This document shows, piece by piece, positions 8,023-14,607 of a stretch of 35,478 bases of DNA. The notes under the pieces were generated by a model. That model had not been told where the DNA came from. It saw only the letters and a list, made by a program, of their open reading frames with translations, and made no database searches. Both the position numbers and the translations under genes were made by a program. The stretch is from assembly GCA_046294915.1 (NCBI GenBank), contig JBKBOE010000025.1, positions 1-35,478 on the forward strand. The letters are read 5' to 3'. Each line of letters begins with the position of its first letter. The stretch's first letter is position 1. The DNA is from UBA2336 sp046294915 (GTDB lineage: Bacteria; Bacteroidota; Bacteroidia; Cytophagales; Cyclobacteriaceae).

Positions 8023-8598
8023 ATGGAGTTTTTCAGATACAGGAACAAACTTGCGCCTGAGCGCGGCCGATTACTGATCTCAGAACCCTTTTTGCCGGAT
8101 CCGAATTTCGAGCGGACGGTTGTGCTGTTGTGCGAACATAGTGAAGAGGGATCTTTCGGCTTTATATTGAACAAGCCATCGCTGTTAAAGGCCGGTGACG
8201 TAATGGATGAGTTAAAAAACTTTGACCACGAAATATTTGTAGGGGGGCCTGTACAGCAAGATACCCTTCATTTTATTCACCGGAGTGATAGAATTGAACA
8301 TGGTGAATTGATTTTGGAGAATATCTATTGGGGAGGAATGTTCGATCAGGTACTATTGCTTGCCGATACCGGGCAATTGCAATCATCGGAAATTAAGTTA
8401 TTTCTGGGGTACAGTGGCTGGGGCCCTGGTCAGCTTACTGAAGAACTCGATCAGGATTCGTGGATTGTGTGCGATTTTGTTACCGAGGAATTGCTCTTCG
8501 ATACTGATCCTGGCATGATGTGGAGGAAAGCATTAGAAAACATGGGCGGTCGCTTCTCCGTTTATGCCAACTACCCGGTCGATCCTAACCTGAATTGA
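8023..8598 (+). CDS. YqgE/AlgH family protein
   Basis: The 191-residue protein matches the YqgE/AlgH (DUF179) family: LLISEPFLPDPNFERTVV at the N-terminus, EGSFGFILNKP, the FVGGPVQQDTLHFIH strand and the LGYSGWGPGQLTEE motif. The family is cytoplasmic and widespread, but its biochemical role is not established; the name AlgH comes from an early link to alginate regulation in Pseudomonas. The ATG at 8023 starts just before the conserved N-terminal segment; the in-frame sequence upstream crosses the inverted repeat and is unlikely to be translated. Confidence 0.93.
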   Translation: MEFFRYRNKLAPERGRLLISEPFLPDPNFERTVVLLCEHSEEGSFGFILNKPSLLKAGDVMDELKNFDHEIFVGGPVQQDTLHFIHRSDRIEHGELILENIYWGGMFDQVLLLADTGQLQSSEIKLFLGYSGWGPGQLTEELDQDSWIVCDFVTEELLFDTDPGMMWRKALENMGGRFSVYANYPVDPNLN

Positions 8599-8626
8599 GC
8601 AATTTTAGTAATTTTACCCATATTTG
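8595..8626 (+). promoter_or_regulatory. Likely promoter of the DUF349 gene
   Basis: TTG at 8595-8597, overlapping the yqgE stop region, and CATATTTG at 8619-8626 are spaced by 21 bases and end 24 bases before the ATG at 8650. Only the first base of the -7 box departs from TAnnTTTG. Confidence 0.5.
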
Positions 8627-8649
8627 ACATTTAACAATGGACAGTAACC

Positions 8650-10515
8650 ATGGAAATGGAAGACGAAAAGCGAGTAGCAGGGGTAGGAGGTATTCACGAT
8701 ACCGGGCTAATAGACCATGATGAAACTGCCATTTTAAAATCGGAGGCAGATCTTGTTGATCACAGCGAAGCAGAGGCCGAGGTGGTGCATCCTGCCGATA
8801 CACCCGATTACAACCATTATACCAAAGAACAGTTAATCAATGCCCTGAAAGAACTGCTTGTGCAAACCGGCCAGCGCAACGTTGATCCGGTGTTGCGCGA
8901 AATCCGCCATGCTTTTGAGGAGCTTCGTCAGCGCGATAAAGATGCAGCCTTTAACCGGTATTTGCTTGATGGGGGTACTCCCGATGGCTTTGCTTATAAA
9001 GGCGATTCACTGGATTTGGCATTTGACCAACTCATCAGGCAGATTCGTGACAAGCGACAACAGTACATCCGTCAGCAGGAAGATCATAAAAGCGAGAACT
9101 ACAAGCGTAAACTCGAATTGCTGGAAAAAATACGGGAATTGGCTGACTCAGAAGATGTCCGCGCCAACCAATTCGACAAATTCAAGCAATTGCAAGCGGA
9201 GTGGAAGAGCATTGGGGCAGTACCGGGCATACACGCTAAAACGTTGTGGGCCAATTATCATGCCCTGGTCGACCGGTTTTACGATAACCAGAGTATTTAC
9301 CTGGAACTAAAAGAGCTTGACCGTAAGAAAAACCTGGAAGCCAAGCTTGAGTTATGCATGCGCGCTGAAAAACTGGCGGGCGTTGAAAAAATAAAAGACG
9401 CCATTCGAGAACTTAACGAACTGCATCACGAGTTTAAACACATTGGGCCGGTACCTCGCGAGGAAAAAGAAATTATCTGGACACGGTTTAAGAAGGCCTC
9501 TGATGCTGTTTACGCCCGAAGGGATGATTACCTTAAGCAACTTCAACAAGACCTGAATTCTAACCTGGAGAAGAAACTCAGGTTGTGCGATGAAATTGCG
9601 GTCTATGCATCCTTTCAATCAGACCGGATTAAAGAGTGGAATCAGAAAACGCGCGAAGTTCTTGATATTCAAAAAAAGTGGGAATCGGTTGGAGGCGTTC
9701 CTCGCAGCAAAACCAGGGAAATCAACAAACGGTTCTGGTCGGCATTTAAAGCGTTCTTCAGTGCAAAGAGTGCATTTTTTAAAACTTTAGATGAACAACG
9801 TGCGGATAATCTGAAAAAGAAGGAAGAACTGGTGCAGCGTGCTTTAAACCTGCGCGAAAGTACGGATTGGGAAAAGACTTCAGCGGAACTAAAGATACTC
9901 CAACAACAGTGGAAAGATATTGGCCCTGTGCCCGATAAGTACCGCGATAAGATTTTTAATGAATTTAAACTTGCCTGCGACTATTTCTTTGAACAAAAGA
10001 GAGGGCAGCGGAGTAAGGAAGAGACTGAGCAGTTGAATAATCTGAAAGCCAAAGAAGCTGTTTGTGAAGAGATGGAACAATTGGTGAAAGATGGAACGGC
10101 AACGGTTGAGAAACTCCATGAATTGGAAAGCCGCTTTAGTTCCATTGGCTTTGTTCCTCGCAAGCGCATTGCTCCAATCCGCGCCCGTTACCAGTCGGCT
10201 GTTGAAAAGTTTGTGCAGTCGCTTACAGCATTGTCTGAGGATGAACGCAGCCGCCTGTTGCTTCAAAATCAGTTACTTGATTTGAAAAATGACCCCATGG
10301 CGGATCGAAAGCTGGCAGTTAAAGAGCAGACCATCCGGAAAAAAATCGCCAAGATTGAAAACGATATTGCCCTGTGGCGAAATAATCTTGAGTTTTTTGC
10401 CCGTGCAAAGAACGGTGAGAAGGTTCGTGAAGAATTCAACACCAAAATTGATCAGGCATCGGGACATCTCAGTGAACTGAAGCAACAGTTGAAATTGCTC
10501 CGCACAGTTTCCTGA
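8650..10515 (+). CDS. DUF349 repeat protein, five repeats
   Basis: The 621-residue, highly charged protein is built of helical DUF349 repeats. The signature W-x-x-I/V-G-x-V-P recurs near residues 183, 260, 342, 420 and 496, a spacing of about 76-82 residues. The first 70 residues are acidic and probably disordered, and the last 100 form a predicted coiled coil (QLLDLKNDPMADRKL, then repeated heptad-like Leu and Glu). No signal peptide or membrane segment is seen, so it is cytoplasmic. DUF349 proteins are common in Bacteroidota and Actinobacteria, but I know of no settled function; the fold suggests a scaffold or a nucleic-acid or protein binder. It may start at the ATG at 8650 or 8656. Confidence 0.88.
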   Translation: MEMEDEKRVAGVGGIHDTGLIDHDETAILKSEADLVDHSEAEAEVVHPADTPDYNHYTKEQLINALKELLVQTGQRNVDPVLREIRHAFEELRQRDKDAAFNRYLLDGGTPDGFAYKGDSLDLAFDQLIRQIRDKRQQYIRQQEDHKSENYKRKLELLEKIRELADSEDVRANQFDKFKQLQAEWKSIGAVPGIHAKTLWANYHALVDRFYDNQSIYLELKELDRKKNLEAKLELCMRAEKLAGVEKIKDAIRELNELHHEFKHIGPVPREEKEIIWTRFKKASDAVYARRDDYLKQLQQDLNSNLEKKLRLCDEIAVYASFQSDRIKEWNQKTREVLDIQKKWESVGGVPRSKTREINKRFWSAFKAFFSAKSAFFKTLDEQRADNLKKKEELVQRALNLRESTDWEKTSAELKILQQQWKDIGPVPDKYRDKIFNEFKLACDYFFEQKRGQRSKEETEQLNNLKAKEAVCEEMEQLVKDGTATVEKLHELESRFSSIGFVPRKRIAPIRARYQSAVEKFVQSLTALSEDERSRLLLQNQLLDLKNDPMADRKLAVKEQTIRKKIAKIENDIALWRNNLEFFARAKNGEKVREEFNTKIDQASGHLSELKQQLKLLRTVS

Positions 10516-10522
10516 CCTGGAA

Positions 10523-10553
10523 TTTGCAAAGAACAGTCGAAGAGTTATTTTTG
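10523..10553 (+). promoter_or_regulatory. tRNA-Thr promoter, near-ideal Bacteroidota type
   Basis: TTTG at 10523-10526 and TATTTTTG at 10546-10553 both match the consensus exactly with a 19-base spacer. Transcription would begin a few bases before the mature tRNA end at 10565. Confidence 0.72.
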
Positions 10554-10564
10554 CACCTCCTTTC

Positions 10565-10637
<73 letters not shown>

Positions 10638-10745
10638 CAAGCCAAAAAAGTACTGATCAGTTTTTCGATGAGTGCTTTTCTAAGCATTCCGTTCAGGCTA
10701 ATCCAAAAAAATCTACTCGGATTAAGGCATACCTTGCTCCCTGCG

Positions 10746-11138
10746 ATGAATACACCGCCAATCATACGGATTCTGGAGCATCTGGGTTTGAGTGAGGTCA
10801 TGTCTGATTTTAACCGGGATTATTTTCAAACGTATGTTCCTAAGGATTATCGGGGCTCGGAAAGGGCAAGTATGGATGCGGTGTACCGTATGGGTGAGGT
10901 TGTGTTACTGCATAAGGCTACCGGTTTGCGCCTGGAATACCTCACAACCGAAAGCTATTACGGGGATGAAGTGCGGTATCGGTTACGGAGTATTTTTATC
11001 ATCACTGCCTCCGGAAATAAACTGGATGTTGTGAATGTTGACTTTGAGAAGGGTGAAGTACTAACCCCAAAGGGTATTTTCCCGATGTCAGGTATTTATA
11101 TGGAACCCGATACTTCGGATGGTGATAATTCTTTGTAA
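10746..11138 (+). CDS. Unknown 130-residue protein
   Basis: The family is not recognised. From the ATG at 10746 the product begins MNTPPIIRILEHLGLSEVM and has alternating polar and hydrophobic strands (EVVLLHKATGLRLEYLTTE, YRLRSIFIITASGNKLDVV, FEKGEVLTPKGIFPM), suggesting a small beta-rich cytoplasmic domain with no signal peptide. In-frame starts further upstream (ATG at 10668) would add a short hydrophobic and basic leader lying just after the tRNA; they cannot be excluded but look less coding-like. It stands alone between tRNA-Thr and the convergent sensor kinase gene. Confidence 0.6.
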   Translation: MNTPPIIRILEHLGLSEVMSDFNRDYFQTYVPKDYRGSERASMDAVYRMGEVVLLHKATGLRLEYLTTESYYGDEVRYRLRSIFIITASGNKLDVVNVDFEKGEVLTPKGIFPMSGIYMEPDTSDGDNSL

Positions 11139-11183
11139 GGATTAACGGGATTAAACTAAACATAGGTAGGTTAGTATCATGCT

Positions 11184-11203
11184 CAAAAGTACATTAACTT
11201 TTG
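11184..11203. terminator. Weak hairpin between convergent genes
   Basis: CAAAAGT at 11184-11190 pairs with ACTTTTG at 11197-11203 around a 6-base loop, in the 68-base gap between two converging genes. It is AT-rich and may act as a weak terminator in either direction. Confidence 0.3.
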
Positions 11204-11206
11204 GGG

Positions 11207-13105
11207 TCAGGCAGTAAGCGGAATTACCTGAATGTAAACCTGAAAGGTTGTTCCTTTTCCGGGATAACTTGTCACTTCAATTTTCCCGTTGTGTCGCGCT
11301 ATCATATCATGACAAAGCATAAGACCCAGGCCGGTGCCTCGTTCGCCACTGGTGCCGCGCATCGTTTTAATTCCACCAAAATTAAACAATTCTTTTACTT
11401 GTTCAGGGGTCATACCAATACCGGTATCGGTAACCGTAAGCTGGTGGTATTCAGCTGTTGTATTGGCCGAAATAGTAACCTGGCCTCCGGCACTTGTGTA
11501 TTTTATTGCGTTGTGTACCAGATTCCTCAACACCAGCTCGATGTGATTCCTGTCGGCCATCCAATAAAGGTGGACCGGAATTTCATTGGTTAGCGTTATG
11601 GATTTTGCTCTGGCTGCATCCGAAAACAGAATAATGCATTTGGCAGCCAGTTCATGCATATTCAAACGGATGGGGTTGAATGTTAAGCCGCTAAGCTGTG
11701 AATGTCCCCACTGCAGCAGGTTTTCTAGTGTTTCGTTTGTGCCAACTACAAGTTGATTAAGCTTAGGCGCAAAGAGTTTAAATTCTGATTCGCTGATTTC
11801 ATTTCGCAGCAACATGCCTAACAAACCCTTCAGGCTCACCAATGGACTGCGCAAATCGTGACCGATAATGGAAAAGAATTTATCTTTCAGGTCATTTGCC
11901 TGTTTCAGTTTTTCATTTTGAATTTCAATTTCTTCGTTCTTTTCCTTAAGAATCCGGTTGGCGTTGTGGCGTAACCGGTTATTCCGTACAACCAATCCGA
12001 TGACAGTGGCCATGAGAACGAATGTTATGGCAAAGCCAACGCTATAAACAAGTTGTTCCCTGCGGGCAAGCTGATTGGCGAGTTCCAGTTCGGTAATGCG
12101 GGCTTCGCGTTTCTCTTCTTCAAATTCCAATTTAGCCATCAGGGCTTTTTGTGAAGTTTCCCAGTTTACCAGCGAATCTTTTAGCTGGGTGTACCGGATA
12201 TGATTTGTCAGCGCCAGTTGGTAGTTGCCCAAAGCAGTATATACTTTTGAAAGTCCCAGATAAGAATCTTTAAGGACTTCACGCAGGTTGATTTTTTTGC
12301 TTTCCTGCGCGGCAGCTTCAAATGCATGTAAGGCCGATTTGGTTTCCCCGGCTTTCAGGTATAGATTTCCCAGGAGACTTTTGTTATACGCTACAACGGC
12401 ATAATCTTGCGCTGCTTCACCCTCGCGGATTGAAAGGGTAAAATATTTAAGCGCTGAATCGGGCTGGTTTTGCCTGGCGTAAAGTAGTCCTTTGCTGTTG
12501 TAGTTATAGCTTAGCAGTTGCTTGTCGCCCAGTGAATCGGATAACTGAATGCCGAGGTTTGCCAGGCGATGTGCTTCAACCATATTTTGGTTCGTACTGG
12601 CGTAAATCCAGGTAATGTTACCGCAGAAGGCAGCAATCATGCGTTTATCATTCAATCGGTTGTAAATTTTCAAAGCGCTTTGCTGGTACTGCAGGGCGAT
12701 GTCGTACTCCTTGAATCCAAATGTGTAGGTGTTACCCAGAATCCGGTAGGCAAGGGCCATACCGATTGAATCCTGCCATTTTTCTGCCAGCCGGAGTGAT
12801 TCGGTGGTACGTTCAACAGCCCTTGCATAATTGCTTTGCCTGAATTCGTATTCGCCAATGCGGTTAAGGGCAAGTACTTCACCATGGCGATAGCCCGTTG
12901 AACGTGAAATCGTTAACGCTTTGCCGGCATATTCCAGTGCCTTTGAAGGCTGAAAGGAAAGGTAGCGGTTTGACAGGTTGATCAGAATATCAACTTTGAT
13001 AACGGAATCGGTAGCAACAAGCAGTTGTTGCTCCAGGCTGTCAATTACGGGTATTTGCGCCTGGCAATAAACACCAAAAAAACATCCTGCAAGTATCAAT
13101 CTCAT
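11207..13105 (-). CDS. TPR-containing sensor histidine kinase
   Basis: The 632-residue protein has an N-terminal signal (MRLILAGCFFGVYCQAQ), a periplasmic sensor of tetratricopeptide repeats from about residue 25 to 310, a coiled stretch, one membrane helix at about 354-373, a cytoplasmic coiled coil and the kinase core. The H-box FSIIGHDLRSPL puts the phosphorylated histidine at about residue 416. The N-box LRNLVHNAIKYTSAGG, the G1 box DTGIGM and the G2 box GTGLGL are intact, so it should be active. The architecture is common in Bacteroidota and the signal is unknown. No response regulator is adjacent, so it is an orphan kinase here. An ATG at 13105 is preferred to the GTG two codons before it. 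Confidence 0.93.
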   Translation of the reverse strand: MRLILAGCFFGVYCQAQIPVIDSLEQQLLVATDSVIKVDILINLSNRYLSFQPSKALEYAGKALTISRSTGYRHGEVLALNRIGEYEFRQSNYARAVERTTESLRLAEKWQDSIGMALAYRILGNTYTFGFKEYDIALQYQQSALKIYNRLNDKRMIAAFCGNITWIYASTNQNMVEAHRLANLGIQLSDSLGDKQLLSYNYNSKGLLYARQNQPDSALKYFTLSIREGEAAQDYAVVAYNKSLLGNLYLKAGETKSALHAFEAAAQESKKINLREVLKDSYLGLSKVYTALGNYQLALTNHIRYTQLKDSLVNWETSQKALMAKLEFEEEKREARITELELANQLARREQLVYSVGFAITFVLMATVIGLVVRNNRLRHNANRILKEKNEEIEIQNEKLKQANDLKDKFFSIIGHDLRSPLVSLKGLLGMLLRNEISESEFKLFAPKLNQLVVGTNETLENLLQWGHSQLSGLTFNPIRLNMHELAAKCIILFSDAARAKSITLTNEIPVHLYWMADRNHIELVLRNLVHNAIKYTSAGGQVTISANTTAEYHQLTVTDTGIGMTPEQVKELFNFGGIKTMRGTSGERGTGLGLMLCHDMIARHNGKIEVTSYPGKGTTFQVYIQVIPLTA

Positions 13106-13170
13106 TACCACGGTGAAAAATAATCAACAAAAGTTAAAATCATAGGCGGTGGCTGTATTACCTTTAAAAT

Positions 13171-13956
13171 TTACCTATGCTTTTCCAGATTCCAACATGT
13201 AAGGCAAACCGAAGACTCCAGCTTGTTTTCTATATCGGCAGGTAAGGCCGGAAAAAAGTTCAATCCAGTAAGTTGCTCCAGGCTATCCACCGTAACTGCA
13301 AACCGCCCGATCGGCAATGCTGATTTTTCATTGGGAATTATAAAGGCTATTGCTTTTTGCTGATAGTTCCTGTACACCAGCAGTGCTTTGTAGAAATAGG
13401 CAGGCACCGTTACGTTGTTTAGACCAATTGCAGGAAGACCTTCTGTTAGTATGGGTCCTGTAACCACATGCACCGCACTATCCAGGCGTGCCCACTTTCT
13501 TACCTGCATTTCCAGTTGTTTCCAGATACCCCGATTGAAGGAAGGAACCTGCGGGCTGATGTTGCTGAAGTAAAACGATTCCTTCATGGCCTGGTCAGAC
13601 CAACTCATATCGGCTGCGGGTGCAAGGTGCCCGCGGTCGTACCCGCTTCCTTTATAATCTCTATCTGTTGCTGTGCCGGTTGAGATTTTAGGATCAGGAA
13701 TGAATTTGTTGGAGCGTTCCGCACCGGCAAGGGTTTCTTCAAGGGTTAGTTCGTACGCTACCCATTTTGCCTGTTCGTGTGCTTCATCGTACACCAGCGC
13801 AAACCCGGTATGCTCAATAAGCACATCATCAGCCTTAAGCTGTGGTATTTCGAGCGCGTAAACCGGAGCGATGGAGTTAGTGGTGTTTACGGATTGTGTG
13901 CTTGAACAGGTGGTCAGCACGAAAACCGCAGAACTGATGAATGTTCGGGTATTCAT
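13171..13956 (-). CDS. DNA/RNA non-specific endonuclease (DRGH family), secreted or lipid-anchored
   Basis: The 261-residue protein belongs to the NUC1/Serratia nuclease family. The catalytic DRGH motif is at residues 107-110 (His110 as general base), followed by LAPAADM and, about 20 residues on, FSNISPQVPSFNRGIW, which supplies the metal-binding Asn. Such enzymes cut DNA and RNA without sequence preference using one Mg ion. The N-terminus MNTRTFISSAVFVLTTC looks like a lipoprotein signal with an imperfect lipobox (LTTC), so it probably acts in the periplasm or at the outer membrane. The in-frame start 33 codons upstream would overlap the divergent gene and is rejected. It is followed on the same strand by the sensor kinase after 65 bases. 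Confidence 0.9.
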   Translation of the reverse strand: MNTRTFISSAVFVLTTCSSTQSVNTTNSIAPVYALEIPQLKADDVLIEHTGFALVYDEAHEQAKWVAYELTLEETLAGAERSNKFIPDPKISTGTATDRDYKGSGYDRGHLAPAADMSWSDQAMKESFYFSNISPQVPSFNRGIWKQLEMQVRKWARLDSAVHVVTGPILTEGLPAIGLNNVTVPAYFYKALLVYRNYQQKAIAFIIPNEKSALPIGRFAVTVDSLEQLTGLNFFPALPADIENKLESSVCLTCWNLEKHR

Positions 13957-13965
13957 TCGTTTTCG

Positions 13966-13990
13966 TATCTTTATCAAAGGTGTAAAGATA
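13966..13990. promoter_or_regulatory. Palindromic pair of -7-like boxes between divergent genes
   Basis: TATCTTTA at 13966-13973 and its exact reverse complement TAAAGATA at 13983-13990 lie in the 40 bases separating the endonuclease and the secreted-protein gene. Read outward, each half is one base off the -7 consensus TAnnTTTG and lies at a normal distance from its start codon. No clear TTG boxes are seen, so this may instead be an operator. Confidence 0.35.
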
Positions 13991-13996
13991 AACAGG

Positions 13997-14500
13997 ATGA
14001 TTGTTGCCATGCCGAGGTACAAGGGTATTATAATGGTTTGTGGGCTTTTGTTCATATGCCTTTCTGCTGTGGCACAGGAAATACCCTACAAGCCCGATCC
14101 GGAGTTCGAACTGCGATTCAGTATGAGTTTTAAAACCCGGCCTCCTGCCGATGTAAATAAGGTTCAGGTAGAAGAAACCTTTGGTGAGTATGAAAAGCGA
14201 ACCAACACCTCTCCGCTTCCTTATGTTGTTCTTTTTTTGAATGTAATAAAGGCTGATGAAGATGAAGCCCGGCTTTCGGTATCGAAGGGTGGCAAAGCTT
14301 TTATGGGTCGCAAGATTGAACCCGGTACTGAAGTTAAGCTCGATATCGGGTTTGCGGATGACATTAAAGACCGTACTACTGCGTTTGAGTACGTCATTAC
14401 GTTCCAAACGGAAAAGAAAAAGCCGGTTAGCCGGATTGTGATCTACTTCTCCGAAAGTGGAGATTACCTGGTAAATGGAGTTAAACGTGGAAAAATATAA
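13997..14500 (+). CDS. Unknown secreted protein, 167 residues
   Basis: The family is not recognised. The N-terminus (basic MPRYKG followed by IIMVCGLLFICLSAVAQ) is a clear signal peptide with probable cleavage after VAQ. The mature part is about 145 residues of mixed charge with beta-strand-like stretches (YVVLFLNVIKADEDEARLSV, EVKLDIGFADD, EYVITFQTEKKK, RIVIYFSESGDYLVNG), which suggests a small beta-sandwich. The start may be the ATG at 13997 or 14009; the in-frame region before it overlaps the divergent endonuclease start and is not likely to be translated. It is transcribed apart from its neighbours, with hairpin-forming sequence after the stop. Confidence 0.7.
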   Translation: MIVAMPRYKGIIMVCGLLFICLSAVAQEIPYKPDPEFELRFSMSFKTRPPADVNKVQVEETFGEYEKRTNTSPLPYVVLFLNVIKADEDEARLSVSKGGKAFMGRKIEPGTEVKLDIGFADDIKDRTTAFEYVITFQTEKKKPVSRIVIYFSESGDYLVNGVKRGKI

Positions 14501-14520
14501 ACCGTGGTCCTGCCTTTTGT

Positions 14521-14557
14521 CAGGCTTGTAAGCAAATCATGTAACAGGCAAGCCTGT
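14521..14557 (+). terminator. Hairpin region before the PIG-L gene
   Basis: CAGGCTTG at 14521-14528 is exactly complementary to CAAGCCTG at 14549-14556 (20-base loop). Alternatively ACAGGC at 14544-14549 can pair with GCCTGT at 14552-14557. The two folds exclude each other. No T-run follows directly, so termination is uncertain. Confidence 0.4.
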
Positions 14558-14607
14558 ATTATTCTGATTCCTGTTTTATACGTTACTTCGCAAAAATTAT
14601 TTTGTGT

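Noticed and set aside
10652..10665. ACTGATCAGT palindrome with T-run as a strong tRNA-Thr terminator
   Set aside because: The palindrome leaves no usable loop, so the stem is too short for a firm call; it is only mentioned with the tRNA.
10699..10724. TAATCC/GGATTA inverted repeat as a riboswitch or terminator
   Set aside because: The stem is six bases with a 14-base A-rich loop and no T-run; chance is likely.
11201..11593. 130-residue plus-strand ORF opposite the sensor kinase
   Set aside because: It is the shadow of the kinase ATPase domain, which carries all family motifs on the other strand.
13877..14407. 176-residue minus-strand ORF
   Set aside because: It lies opposite the secreted-protein gene, which has a clear signal peptide and better codon composition.
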